From: Paracoccus haematequi
Lineage (GTDB): Bacteria; Pseudomonadota; Alphaproteobacteria; Rhodobacterales; Rhodobacteraceae
Assembly: GCF_900631945.1 (NCBI RefSeq)
Contig: NZ_UZWE01000015.1
Location: 1-39,230, forward strand
Length of the DNA: 39,230 bases
Direction of reading: 5' to 3'
Every line of letters begins with the position of its first letter. The stretch's first letter is position 1. The position numbers and the translations under genes are program-made. Below, one piece after another: positions 1 through 9,340 of the stretch. The notes under the pieces were generated by a model, which saw only the letters and a list, made by a program, of their open reading frames with translations, did not search any database and was not told the origin of the DNA.

Positions 1-580
1 CCCCCTGACCGCCGACGAGGCCGAGGCCGCCGACGATTTCGAGGCGATTCCCGTGGCCCTGCCGGTGATAGGACCAGACCTGCAAGGGCGCATCCTCGGC
101 CCGGCTGAGCGTCAGCGTATCGCCCGAGCCAAGCGCCAGGTCCGCGCAGCCGACATAGCCCGCACGGCGCACCAGCCCGCTCAGATCGTCCAGGGCGTCC
201 GCCCGCAACTGCGAGACCAGCCGCAGGATGTTCTGCCCGGCGATGTCGCCGAAGCCGGTCCGCGACGCCTCGTTCTGCAAGACCACCAGGCCGTCGGAAT
301 CGCAGATCCAGATCGGATCGGCGGCCGCCACGACCTCGTGCCGGATCGATGCCAGGGCACGCCGCGCCGCCAGCCGGTCCAGCACATAGCCCAGCGAGAT
401 CACGCCCCCCAGGATGTACCAGGCCACCGCGATGGTGCCGATCACAAGCGCCGCCAGCCCATAGCCGCTTTGCGGCAGCGCCAGCGCCGCCACGGCGGCG
501 ACCACAACCGGCAGCATCAGCAGCGGAAGCGCCACGGCCGCATTGCGAGAGACGGCGGATTGCGTTTCCCCGGATGTCAT
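1..580 (-). CDS. PAS-domain membrane sensor kinase, N-terminal part (runs off the window)
   Basis: An open frame of 193 codons on the minus strand starts at the ATG at 580-578 and has no stop before the window edge. A GAAGGGGG ribosome site precedes it. The visible protein has two hydrophobic segments (about residues 16-36 and 42-66), a short linker beginning LDRLAARRAL, and then a PAS-like domain from about residue 82 (ADPIWICDSDGLVVLQNEAS, then AGQNILRLVS). Two membrane helices followed by a cytoplasmic PAS domain is the usual front half of a sensor histidine kinase. The kinase core itself lies outside the window, so the function is inferred; a diguanylate cyclase or another PAS protein remains possible. 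It lies 80 bp downstream of rsmB on the same strand and has its own CtrA-like box in that gap. Confidence 0.65.
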   Translation of the reverse strand, partial: MTSGETQSAVSRNAAVALPLLMLPVVVAAVAALALPQSGYGLAALVIGTIAVAWYILGGVISLGYVLDRLAARRALASIRHEVVAAADPIWICDSDGLVVLQNEASRTGFGDIAGQNILRLVSQLRADALDDLSGLVRRAGYVGCADLALGSGDTLTLSRAEDAPLQVWSYHRQGHGNRLEIVGGLGLVGGQG

Positions 581-630
581 CCGTCTAGCCCCCTTCCAAG
601 CCTTCAGGATCGTCGATACCGCCAAACCGC

Positions 631-646
631 TTAACAAGCCGTTAAT
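631..646 (-). promoter_or_regulatory. CtrA-like box upstream of the PAS kinase
   Basis: TTAA (631-634), seven bases, TTAA (642-645). On the minus strand it reads TTAA-CGGCTTG-TTAAG, matching the CtrA consensus TTAA-N7-TTAAC in all but the last base. Its near edge is 51 bp from the kinase start codon. Assignment is by motif only. Confidence 0.45.
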
Positions 647-660
647 GGCGGTCCGCAGCT

Positions 661-1803
661 TCATCCGCGCGCCATCAGGGACAGGAAAAAGCCGTCGCTG
701 GCCTCAAGCGGCGTCCAGGATTGCCGCGAAACCTGTCGAAAGCCTGGATTTTCAGCCAAGAACTGGTCGACCTGCGCGCCGTTTTCGCCGTCCAGGACCG
801 AACAGGTCATATAGGCCAGATGCCCGCCCGGTCCGACAAGATCCGCCGCCCGGCGCAGGATCTGCGCCTGCACCGCCGCCAGGTCGCGCAAGCCCTGCGA
901 GGTCAGGCGCCATTTCGAATCGGGCGTGCGCCGCCAGGTTCCCGAACCCGAACAGGGCACATCGGCGATGACCAGATCGAAGACGCCCCTCGGTGCGGCG
1001 GTGACCTGGACGCTGACACCCGCGCGTTCCGCCCGTTGCGGCAAGTCCCGCATCCGGGCGGGATCGGCATCATGGGCCACCAGGGTCAGCCCCGGCGCGC
1101 GGCCCGCGACGGCCAAAGTCTTGCCGCCGCCGCCGGCGCAGTAATCCAGCACCCGCATTCCGGCGACCAGGGGCAAGGCAGCGCAGGCCAGTTGCGGGGA
1201 CAGATCCTGAAGCTCGACCAGACCGTCGCGATAGGCGCGGCCTTGCGACAGACGCCGTTCATGCGCCGTCACCCGCAGGGCGGTGGGCAGGCGCGCATCG
1301 GCTTCCGCGGCGATCCCGTCCTGGGCCAGCGCGTCGACGGCCGTGGCGGCATCCGCCTTGATGGGGTTGACCCGCAGCCAGACCGGCGCCCGCTGGCGCA
1401 TCCGGTCGGCGACGGCACTGGCCCGATCTCCCAGGGACGCGTCCCACAGGGGCTGGATCCAGGCGGGGATGTCGGCGATGCCTTCCGCCGTGCCGGGCCG
1501 GTCGTCCGGTCCCAGGGGCGCGGGCGCATGGCCCTGGCCGGTGAAAAGCTCTGCCGGGTCGCGGCCCGCCGCGCGCAGCCCGCCGATCATCAGCCCCCTG
1601 CCCGACAGCGCCCCGCCAAGCGCCGCGTGGCTGTCGCGGCAGCGCAGGGCGTCGAAGACCAGATCCCGCACCGCCGCCCGGTCCCCGGATCCCGCGAACC
1701 GGCTGGACCGCGACCACCGCAGCAGCGCCTGTTCGGCGGGCAGGCCCGCAAGGACATGATCCAAAATCCCGATCGCGGCAGAGATGCGGGCGGCAGGCGT
1801 CAT
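661..1803 (-). CDS. rsmB: RsmB/NOP-family 16S rRNA (cytosine-C5) methyltransferase
   Basis: A 380-residue SAM-dependent RNA m5C methyltransferase. The SAM-binding motif is [12 protein letters not shown]. The two conserved cysteines are in DVPCSGSG (Cys284, motif IV) and [11 protein letters not shown] (Cys334, motif VI). Their 50-residue spacing equals that of the corresponding cysteines in E. coli RsmB, where the motif VI cysteine is the nucleophile and the motif IV cysteine releases the product. It is shorter than E. coli RsmB (about 430 residues), so the N-terminal NusB-like part is reduced. The start was chosen because its ATG overlaps the ugd stop as ATGA, which suggests translational coupling. 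The family is certain; the exact target base (C967 in E. coli) is inferred. Confidence 0.85.
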   Translation of the reverse strand: MTPAARISAAIGILDHVLAGLPAEQALLRWSRSSRFAGSGDRAAVRDLVFDALRCRDSHAALGGALSGRGLMIGGLRAAGRDPAELFTGQGHAPAPLGPDDRPGTAEGIADIPAWIQPLWDASLGDRASAVADRMRQRAPVWLRVNPIKADAATAVDALAQDGIAAEADARLPTALRVTAHERRLSQGRAYRDGLVELQDLSPQLACAALPLVAGMRVLDYCAGGGGKTLAVAGRAPGLTLVAHDADPARMRDLPQRAERAGVSVQVTAAPRGVFDLVIADVPCSGSGTWRRTPDSKWRLTSQGLRDLAAVQAQILRRAADLVGPGGHLAYMTCSVLDGENGAQVDQFLAENPGFRQVSRQSWTPLEASDGFFLSLMARG

Positions 1804-2969
1804 AGGTCGCGTTGCAGCAGGTCGCGGGTGAACAGCTTGTCGGCCACGTCGGCCAGGTCGTCGTGGCGGCGGTTGGCGATGATCAGGTCGGACCGGGCCT
1901 TGAACGCCGCCAGATCCCGTTCCACCGGCGAATGGAAGAAGTGATCCGCCGCCAGGGCCGGTTCGTAGACGACGCAGGCGATGCCCTTGGCCTTGATCCG
2001 CTTCATGATCCCCTGCACGGCGCTGTCGCGGAAATTGTCCGACCCTTCCTTCATCACCAGGCGATAGATCCCGACCGTCCGGGGATTGCGGGCGACGATC
2101 TGCTCGGCGATGAAGTCCTTGCGGGTGCGGTTGGATTCCACGATGGCCGCGATCAGGTTCTGCGGCACCGACGAATAGTTCGCCAGCAACTGCTTGGTGT
2201 CCTTGGGCAGACAATAGCCGCCATAGCCGAAGGACGGGTTGTTGTAGTAATCGCCCACCCGCGGATCCAGACCGACGCCCTCGATGATGGCGCGCGGATC
2301 CAGCCCGTTGGTCAGGGCATAGCTGTCCAGCTCGTTGAAATAGGCCACGCGCATCGCCAGGAAGGTGTTGGCGAACAGCTTGATCGCCTCGGCCTCGGTC
2401 GATTCGGTGAACAGGACGGGCACGTCCTGGTCCAGCGCGCCTTCCGCCAGAAGCGCCGCGAAGCGCCGCCCGGCCTCGCCCTTGTCGCCGACCACGATGC
2501 GGCTGGGATGCAGGTTGTCGTGCAGCGCCAGCCCCTCGCGCAGGAACTCGGGCGAGAAGATGATGCCGTCGAAGCCGGTTGCGGCACGCATCCGGCTAGT
2601 GAAGCCGACCGGAACCGTGGACTTGACGATGATCGGCGTGGCGGGGGCGTGCTGGCGGGCCAGGGCGATCACCGCCTCGACCGAGCTGGTGTCGAAGCTG
2701 TTCGTCCGGGGGTCATAGTTGGTGGGCGTCGCCACGATCACGAAATCCGCGCCGACCAGGGCCTGCCGGGCATCGGAGGTGGCCGTCAGGTCCAGATCGC
2801 GCTCTGCGAAGAAGCGGCTGATCTCGGCATCCTCGATGGGGGAGTTCCGGGCGTTGACGGCGTCCACGCGGGCCTTGTCGATGTCCAGGGCCACCACAGT
2901 GGAATGCTGCGCCAGCAGAACCGCATTCGACAAGCCGACATAGCCAAGGCCGACAATCGCTATCTTCAT
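1800..2969 (-). CDS. ugd: UDP-glucose 6-dehydrogenase
   Basis: This 389-residue protein oxidises UDP-glucose to UDP-glucuronate with two NAD+, supplying uronic-acid precursors for capsule, exopolysaccharide or LPS. It opens with the Rossmann motif [11 protein letters not shown] and has the catalytic-cysteine motif [14 protein letters not shown] followed by the C-terminal UDP-binding domain. The length matches short bacterial Ugd proteins such as E. coli Ugd (388). The start at 2969 is placed by the Rossmann motif at residue 1 and a GAGGG ribosome site; an in-frame start 39 bases upstream would add 13 residues that are not family-like. Its stop overlaps the rsmB start. The tRNA-Leu gene lies just upstream on the same strand. 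Confidence 0.92.
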   Translation of the reverse strand: MKIAIVGLGYVGLSNAVLLAQHSTVVALDIDKARVDAVNARNSPIEDAEISRFFAERDLDLTATSDARQALVGADFVIVATPTNYDPRTNSFDTSSVEAVIALARQHAPATPIIVKSTVPVGFTSRMRAATGFDGIIFSPEFLREGLALHDNLHPSRIVVGDKGEAGRRFAALLAEGALDQDVPVLFTESTEAEAIKLFANTFLAMRVAYFNELDSYALTNGLDPRAIIEGVGLDPRVGDYYNNPSFGYGGYCLPKDTKQLLANYSSVPQNLIAAIVESNRTRKDFIAEQIVARNPRTVGIYRLVMKEGSDNFRDSAVQGIMKRIKAKGIACVVYEPALAADHFFHSPVERDLAAFKARSDLIIANRRHDDLADVADKLFTRDLLQRDL

Positions 2970-3028
2970 CGTATCCCTCATCCGCAACGGGCCGTCGCCC
3001 GGTTTCATCTGGATGTGTCAGGGAAAGA

Positions 3029-3115
3029 TGGTGCGGTCGAGAAGACTCGAACTTCCACTCCGGTTAAGGAACAGCGACCTCAACGCTGCGCGTCTACCAA
3101 TTCCGCCACGACCGC
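3029..3115 (-). tRNA. tRNA-Leu, anticodon GAG
   Basis: Read on the minus strand, this 87-base sequence has the acceptor arms GCGGTCG and CGACCGC, discriminator A and an encoded CCA. The D arm holds GGTAGACGC. The anticodon stem CAGCG/CGCTG encloses the loop TTGAGGT, giving anticodon GAG (reads CUC and CUU). A long variable arm and the T loop TTCGAGT follow. The long variable arm is the class II pattern expected of tRNA-Leu. Confidence 0.95.
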
Positions 3116-3218
3116 ATCCGGGCAGTGCGGCGGGTGATAGCCGAGGCAAGGGGGATTGAAAAGGGGGATTCTACCGCCCCCGCTTGACGCCGCGCGCGCG
3201 CCGGGCCAGATCGGGGCC

Positions 3219-3920
3219 ATGGTGGAATGGATCACGGCGCAGGGGCTGACTGGTTACGACGAGGCCGTGTCCTTCATGGAGGCGCGGGTCGCGGCGATCC
3301 ATGCGGGCCAGGCGGACGAACTGGTCTGGCTGGTCGAACATCCGCCGCTCTACACCGCCGGAACCAGCGCGCGCGACGGCGACCTGCTGGAGGCGCGCTT
3401 TCCCGTCCATGTCGCGGGGCGGGGCGGGCAATACACCTATCACGGGCCGGGGCAGCGGATCGTCTATGTGATGCTGGACCTGAACCGCCGCGGCCGCGAC
3501 GTCCGCGCCTTCGTGGCCCGGCTGGAGGCATGGGTAATCGCCGCCCTGGCGGAGTTCGGCGTGACCGGGGTGATCCGCGACGGGCGGGTCGGCGTCTGGG
3601 TGCCGCGCCCGGACAAGGCGCCCCTGCCAGACGGGACGATGCGCGACGACAAGATCGCGGCCATCGGCGTCAAGCTGCGCCGCTGGGTCAGCTTTCACGG
3701 CATCGCCATCAATGTCGAACCGGACCTGAGCCATTATTCCGGGATCGTGCCCTGCGGGATCAGCGGGCATGGCGTGACCAGCCTGGTCGACCTGGGCCTG
3801 CCGGTCGGCATGGGCGACCTCGATCTGGCGCTGCGCCACGGCTTCGATACGATCTTCGGCCAGGATGGCAGGACGGGGTGCGACCTTCTGACGGGTGGCG
3901 AATCCGCTTCGGCCCCTTAA
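3219..3920 (+). CDS. lipB: Lipoyl(octanoyl) transferase
   Basis: LipB moves octanoate from octanoyl-ACP to the lipoyl domains of 2-oxoacid dehydrogenases and the glycine cleavage H protein. The 233-residue product carries [12 protein letters not shown], the catalytic lysine in [10 protein letters not shown] (Lys152) and the acyl-accepting cysteine in [13 protein letters not shown] (Cys179). The start was set at the ATG at 3219 ([10 protein letters not shown]), where family similarity begins; an in-frame upstream ATG at 3156 would add 21 unlike residues. It is followed after 47 bp by cycA. The match is strong over the full length. Confidence 0.93.
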   Translation: MVEWITAQGLTGYDEAVSFMEARVAAIHAGQADELVWLVEHPPLYTAGTSARDGDLLEARFPVHVAGRGGQYTYHGPGQRIVYVMLDLNRRGRDVRAFVARLEAWVIAALAEFGVTGVIRDGRVGVWVPRPDKAPLPDGTMRDDKIAAIGVKLRRWVSFHGIAINVEPDLSHYSGIVPCGISGHGVTSLVDLGLPVGMGDLDLALRHGFDTIFGQDGRTGCDLLTGGESASAP

Positions 3921-3936
3921 GGTGTTCTGTTGGGAC

Positions 3937-3953
3937 TTCCAAGATCTTTGGAA
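3937..3953. promoter_or_regulatory. Perfect inverted repeat just before cycA
   Basis: TTCCAA (3937-3942), spacer GATCT, TTGGAA (3948-3953). It ends 14 bases before the cycA start codon, directly against the AGCGAGGA ribosome site. It could be an operator or a short 5'-UTR hairpin. No known regulator is assigned. Confidence 0.35.
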
Positions 3954-3967
3954 TAGCGAGGAAAAGA

Positions 3968-4384
3968 ATGAGATTTGCCATCATCGGCGCCCTGCTGGGC
4001 GCCGCCCTAGCGACACCCGCGCTTGCACAGGACGGGGATGCCGCCGCCGGAGAAAAGGAATTCCGCAAGTGCAAGGCCTGCCACATGATCCAGTCGCCCT
4101 CGGGCGAGGACATCGTGAAGGGCGGCAAGACGGGCCCGAACCTCTTTGGCGTGGTCGGACGGCCCGCAGGATCCGAGGAAGGCTTCAAGTATTCCGAGGC
4201 GCTGATTGCCCTGAAGGATGCGGGCGAGGTCTGGACGCCCGAGGATCTGGCCGCCTACATGACCGATCCCAACAAGTTCGTGCAGGAAAAGACCGGCGAT
4301 TCGTCGGCCCGCACCAAGATGACCTTCAAGCTGAACAAGAACCAGGCCGACATCGCGGCCTTCCTGGCCACCGCCGGACAATAG
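3968..4384 (+). CDS. cycA: Cytochrome c550
   Basis: A 138-residue periplasmic class I c-type cytochrome that carries electrons from the bc1 complex to terminal oxidases and periplasmic reductases. It has a 20-residue signal peptide ending in ATPALA, the heme site CKACH (Cys35, Cys38, His39), GPNLFGVVGR, and the axial methionine in TKMTFK (Met118). The mature start QDGDAA and the surrounding sequence closely resemble Paracoccus denitrificans cytochrome c550. The start is fixed by the signal peptide and the AGCGAGGA ribosome site. A terminator follows, then a stress protein and ctaD, matching the cycA-ctaD neighbourhood recalled from P. denitrificans except for the inserted stress gene. Confidence 0.92.
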   Translation: MRFAIIGALLGAALATPALAQDGDAAAGEKEFRKCKACHMIQSPSGEDIVKGGKTGPNLFGVVGRPAGSEEGFKYSEALIALKDAGEVWTPEDLAAYMTDPNKFVQEKTGDSSARTKMTFKLNKNQADIAAFLATAGQ

Positions 4385-4404
4385 CGCGGGCGGACGCGCC
4401 GCCG

Positions 4405-4434
4405 AACAGGCCGGTCCTCGGGGCCGGCCTGTTT
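4405..4434 (+). terminator. Intrinsic terminator after cycA
   Basis: A perfect 10-bp stem, AACAGGCCGG (4405-4414) with CCGGCCTGTT (4424-4433), encloses a 9-base loop and runs into a short T stretch. It lies 21 bp after the cycA stop. Confidence 0.7.
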
Positions 4435-4534
4435 GATTCAAGTCATGTTTCCCCTGCCCTTCTTGTGGCAGCGTCGGCGCCGCAACCAGGCCCGCGCGCC
4501 ATCGGCGCGCCGCCGCCGCGAGAGGAGGAGCATC

Positions 4535-4972
4535 ATGTTCAAGCATATCCTGATCCCGACCGACGGGTCCGAACTGGCCGGTCAGGCCGTCGACAAGGGC
4601 GTGGCCCTGGCCGCCAGCCTGGGCGCGGCCGTGACGATCGTCACCGTGACCGAACCGTTCCACATCCTCAGCACCGACGCGATGCAGGTCGAAAGCAGCC
4701 GATCCAGCTATGACGCGGATGCGGCCGCCTATGCAGACCGGGTTCTGAAGGCCGCCCGCGCCAAGGCCGAGGCGGCGGGCGTCAGGGTCCAGACGCATCA
4801 CAAGTGGCACGACGACCCCTGGCAGGCGATCATCGACACTGCGCTGGAAGAGGGCTGCGACCTGATCGCCATGGCGTCCCACGGGCGGCGCGGCGTGGCG
4901 GCGGTCGTGATGGGCAGCCAGGCCACCCGGATCCTGACGCATTCCAAGATCCCGGTGCTGGTCTATCGCTGA
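4535..4972 (+). CDS. Universal stress protein, UspA family
   Basis: A 145-residue single-domain Usp protein. It begins MFKHILIPTDGSELA, the typical first strand and aspartate. It ends with the nucleotide-loop pattern SHG-x9-GS (MASHGRRGV, then MGSQATRI) and the closing strand KIPVLVYR. These ATP-binding-type loops suggest a nucleotide-binding Usp, although the first loop residue is Ala rather than the usual Gly. The start is set by the strong ribosome site AGAGGAGGAG; a longer frame from 4433 would overlap the cycA terminator and is rejected. Its position between cycA and ctaD suggests a link to respiratory or redox stress, which is inferred only. Confidence 0.88.
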   Translation: MFKHILIPTDGSELAGQAVDKGVALAASLGAAVTIVTVTEPFHILSTDAMQVESSRSSYDADAAAYADRVLKAARAKAEAAGVRVQTHHKWHDDPWQAIIDTALEEGCDLIAMASHGRRGVAAVVMGSQATRILTHSKIPVLVYR

Positions 4973-5098
4973 CCGCCCGCCGCATCTGCCACCAAAAGCT
5001 GTCGCCCCGGCGGCCTTAGGGCATTGCCGGGTCGGCACGGCTGGTCTAGAACAACCCCAGGGAATTGCCGGTCTGCCGGACCGGATCACTATATCTGA

Positions 5099-6787
<1,689 letters not shown>

Positions 6788-6796
6788 TGCCCACCG

Positions 6797-7291
6797 ATGC
6801 CTTATGAATGGCAGGATACGGCCCCGGATCGCTCCGGGGCCTTGTCATATCGGCTGAGGCTGTGGCCTTATCGGTCGCTGCCGCGCACGGGGTTCGTCTG
6901 GTTCATCGGCTTGACGGCCGCCTTCATGGCGCTGCCTGTGGTGGCGATGCTGGGCACCGCCGTGCTGTGGGGGCTGCTGCCCTTCGTGCTGCTGGTGATC
7001 GGCGGCGTCTGGTATGCGATCCAGCGCAGCTATGCCCAGGCCGACATGGCCGAGGAGCTGGTTTTGGACCGAAAATCCGTCCGCGTGTCGCGCCGCGATC
7101 CCGGCGGCGCGCTGCGGGAATGGACGACCAACAGCTATTGGCTGCGGCCTGCCCTGCGCAAGGGGCCGGTCGAATCCTACCTGACTCTGACCGACGGCCA
7201 GAGAGAGATCGAACTGGGCGCCTTCCTCACGCCCGAGGAACGCCGCAGCCTTTACGACGACCTGACACGGCGGCTGGCCAGCCTGCGCTGA
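6797..7291 (+). CDS. DUF2244 membrane protein
   Basis: A 164-residue protein with a pair of hydrophobic helices (about residues 33-70, from FVWFIGLTAAF to LLVIGGVWYAI) followed by a soluble C-terminal half with a conserved-looking tail (ELGAFLTPEERRSLYDDL). This matches the DUF2244 family, which often sits beside cytochrome oxidase genes in alphaproteobacteria. The biochemical role is unknown; the position 9 bp after ctaD suggests co-expression and perhaps a part in oxidase assembly. No strong ribosome site is visible at the chosen ATG, consistent with coupling to ctaD translation. It ends directly against the DUF3008 gene on the other strand. Confidence 0.75.
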   Translation: MPYEWQDTAPDRSGALSYRLRLWPYRSLPRTGFVWFIGLTAAFMALPVVAMLGTAVLWGLLPFVLLVIGGVWYAIQRSYAQADMAEELVLDRKSVRVSRRDPGGALREWTTNSYWLRPALRKGPVESYLTLTDGQREIELGAFLTPEERRSLYDDLTRRLASLR

Positions 7292-7483
7292 TCAGTCCTT
7301 TTTCGTCACATGCTCGGGCTTGCCCTTGCGCTTGGTCTCGGCGAAATCCTCAAGCTGGCTTTCGGACATGCTGTCATACATGTCCTTGGACGCGCCTTTC
7401 AGATCCTTGACCTTGGTGTCGCCGCGCTTGGCGGACAGGGCGGCGCCTGCGGCTTTCTGCTGGGCTTTCGATTTGGCGGGCAT
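7292..7483 (-). CDS. DUF3008 small basic protein
   Basis: A 63-residue, lysine-rich protein beginning MPAKSKAQQKAAGAAL and ending with AETKRKGKPEHV. The composition and motifs fit the DUF3008 family of small soluble proteins of unknown function. The start was chosen at 7483 because a clear AGGAGGTAAC ribosome site precedes it; an upstream in-frame start would add ten unlike residues. Its stop codon abuts the DUF2244 stop on the opposite strand with no gap. The YqeY gene lies 40 bp upstream on the same strand. Confidence 0.75.
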   Translation of the reverse strand: MPAKSKAQQKAAGAALSAKRGDTKVKDLKGASKDMYDSMSESQLEDFAETKRKGKPEHVTKKD

Positions 7484-7523
7484 GGCTGTTACCTCCTGCC
7501 CGCCGGAACGCATGGCGGCCGCT

Positions 7524-7985
7524 TCAGTTCAGCAGCCGCGCCTTGACCATCGGCCCGACGGCGCCGAAATCCATCTGCCCGGCGTGGCGGTCGCGCAGTT
7601 CCGCCATCACGCGCCCCATGTCGCGGATGCCCGTCGCGCCAAGCGCGGCGATGGCGGCATCGATGGCGGCGGCGGTTTCGGCCTCGGTCAGTTGCCGGGG
7701 CAGGAATTCCTGGATGACGCCGATCTCGGATTCTTCCTTCTGGGCCAGTTCCAGCCGCCCCCCTTCTTCGTAGGCCTTGGCCGATTCCTGGCGCTGCTTG
7801 ACCATTTTCGACAGGATCGCGATCAGGTCGGCATCGTTCAACGTGCCGTCGCCATCGCCCGTGCGGGCGGCGATTTCGCGGTCCTTGATGGCGGCGCCGA
7901 TCAGGCGCAGCGTGGACAGGCGCGCGCTGTCCTTGGCCTTCATGGCGTCCTTGGTGGCGGCTTGCAGCCTGGCTCGCAGGTCCAT
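7524..7985 (-). CDS. GatB/YqeY domain protein
   Basis: A 153-residue stand-alone YqeY protein. It has the family opening (LRARLQAATKDAMKAKD, LSTLRLIGAAIKDREI), the central MVKQRQESAKAYEEGGR and IGVIQEFLPRQLTE segments, and the C-terminal domain MGRVMAELRDRHAGQMDFG. The fold resembles the tail of the GatB amidotransferase subunit that contacts tRNA; the role of free-standing YqeY is not settled. An AGGAGATACC ribosome site precedes the ATG. It is transcribed divergently from carA, from which it is separated by 127 bp. Confidence 0.88.
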   Translation of the reverse strand: MDLRARLQAATKDAMKAKDSARLSTLRLIGAAIKDREIAARTGDGDGTLNDADLIAILSKMVKQRQESAKAYEEGGRLELAQKEESEIGVIQEFLPRQLTEAETAAAIDAAIAALGATGIRDMGRVMAELRDRHAGQMDFGAVGPMVKARLLN

Positions 7986-8112
7986 CGGTATCTCCTGGTC
8001 GCGAAAGCCTGCGATCTAGGCCAGCGGGCGCGGCAAATCAAGGCGGGCTGTGTTCTTGACCTTGCCCGCCCGTCCCCCTATTCACCGCCTGATTCAGACA
8101 AAGGGTGCCGCC

Positions 8113-9282
8113 ATGGCCAACAAACCGACCGCCTGCCTTGCGCTTGCCGACGGGACAGTCTTCTACGGCCAGGGCTTCGGCGCCCCCGGAGAGGTCGTGG
8201 CCGAGCTGGTCTTCAACACCGCGATGACCGGCTATCAAGAGATCATGACCGATCCCAGCTATGCCAGCCAGATCGTCACCTTCACTTTCCCCCATATCGG
8301 CAACACCGGCATCACCCCCGAGGACGACGAGGCCCCCGATCCCGTCGCCAGCGGCATCGTGGTCCGCTGGGATCCGACCGATCCGTCGAACTGGCGCGCG
8401 GCGGGCGACCTGCCCGGCTGGATGGCCCGGCGCGGCCGCATCGGCATCGGCGGGGTCGACACCCGCCGCCTGACCCGCGCAATCCGCCAGCAGGGCGCGC
8501 CGCATGTGGTGCTGGCCCATGACCCGGACGGCAATTTCGACATCGCGGCGATGATCGCCCGCGCCCGCGCCTGGACCGGCATCGTCGGCCTGGATCTGGC
8601 CAAGAATGTCACGTGCCGCCAAAGCTATCGCTGGGACCAGGGGGCCTGGGAATGGTCCAAGGGCTTCGGCACGGCGTCCGAGGACAAGCCCTTCAAGGTC
8701 GTGGCCCTGGATTATGGCGCGAAACGCAACATCCTGCGGTCGCTAGTGGCTTACGGTGCCGATGTGACCGTCCTGCCCGCCACCGCCACGGCTGATGAGG
8801 TGCTGGCCCACGACCCCGAGGGCGTGTTCCTGTCGAACGGCCCCGGCGACCCCGAGGCGACGGGTGCCTATGCCGTGCCGATGATCCAGAGCCTGCTGGA
8901 CCGCGACCTGCCGATCTTCGGCATCTGCCTGGGCCACCAGATGCTGGCCCTGGCGCTTGGCGCAAGGACGGTGAAGATGGGCCACGGCCATCACGGCGCC
9001 AACCATCCCGTGCGCGACACCGAAACCGGCAAGGTCGAGATCACCTCGATGAACCACGGCTTCGCGGTGGACAGCCAGACCCTGCCCGCGGGCGTGATCG
9101 AAACCCATGTCAGCCTGTTCGACGGCAGCAATTGCGGCATCCGGGTCCAGGACAAGCCGGTGTTCTCGGTGCAGTACCACCCCGAGGCCGCGCCGGGGCC
9201 GCAGGACAGCCTGTATCTGTTCCAGCGTTTCGCCGATGCCATGCGCGGCCGCAGGACAAGCGTCCAGGGGGCGGGGGCTTAA
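8113..9282 (+). CDS. carA: Carbamoyl-phosphate synthase small subunit
   Basis: CarA (389 residues) is the glutamine amidotransferase subunit. It releases ammonia from glutamine for the large subunit CarB, feeding pyrimidine and arginine synthesis. The N-terminal CPSase small-chain domain (GYQEIMTDPSYA, GVDTRRLTR) is followed by a class I glutaminase with nucleophile Cys272 in GICLGHQM and the His356/Glu358 pair in QYHPEAAPGP. The start at 8113 (MANKPTACLALADG) is where family similarity begins; an in-frame codon at 8050 would add 21 unlike residues. carB is not in the window. The carA stop codon lies inside the CtrA-like box of the next gene. Confidence 0.95.
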   Translation: MANKPTACLALADGTVFYGQGFGAPGEVVAELVFNTAMTGYQEIMTDPSYASQIVTFTFPHIGNTGITPEDDEAPDPVASGIVVRWDPTDPSNWRAAGDLPGWMARRGRIGIGGVDTRRLTRAIRQQGAPHVVLAHDPDGNFDIAAMIARARAWTGIVGLDLAKNVTCRQSYRWDQGAWEWSKGFGTASEDKPFKVVALDYGAKRNILRSLVAYGADVTVLPATATADEVLAHDPEGVFLSNGPGDPEATGAYAVPMIQSLLDRDLPIFGICLGHQMLALALGARTVKMGHGHHGANHPVRDTETGKVEITSMNHGFAVDSQTLPAGVIETHVSLFDGSNCGIRVQDKPVFSVQYHPEAAPGPQDSLYLFQRFADAMRGRRTSVQGAGA

Positions 9283-9294
9283 CGTCTTCTTAAC
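9279..9294 (+). promoter_or_regulatory. CtrA-type box upstream of the glycosyltransferase
   Basis: TTAA (9279-9282), seven bases CGTCTTC, TTAAC (9290-9294): a perfect match to TTAA-N7-TTAAC. It overlaps the last codon of carA and ends 43 bp before the glycosyltransferase start codon. Confidence 0.6.
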
Positions 9295-9308
9295 CGCTTT
9301 CATGGCAC

Positions 9309-9340
9309 CCATGGGCGATCCAACAGGGAATCGCCCATGG
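9309..9340 (+). promoter_or_regulatory. 11-bp hairpin that includes the glycosyltransferase start codon
   Basis: CCATGGGCGAT (9309-9319) pairs perfectly with ATCGCCCATGG (9330-9340) around a 10-base loop. The start ATG (9337-9339) is inside the right arm, and the AGGGA ribosome site (9325-9329) is in the loop. This layout could hold translation in check; no regulator is identified. Confidence 0.55.

Noticed and set aside
53..634. A 193-codon open frame on the plus strand at the left edge
   Set aside because: It is Arg/Gln/His-rich with no motif and lies opposite the PAS-kinase frame, which has clear membrane helices and a PAS domain.
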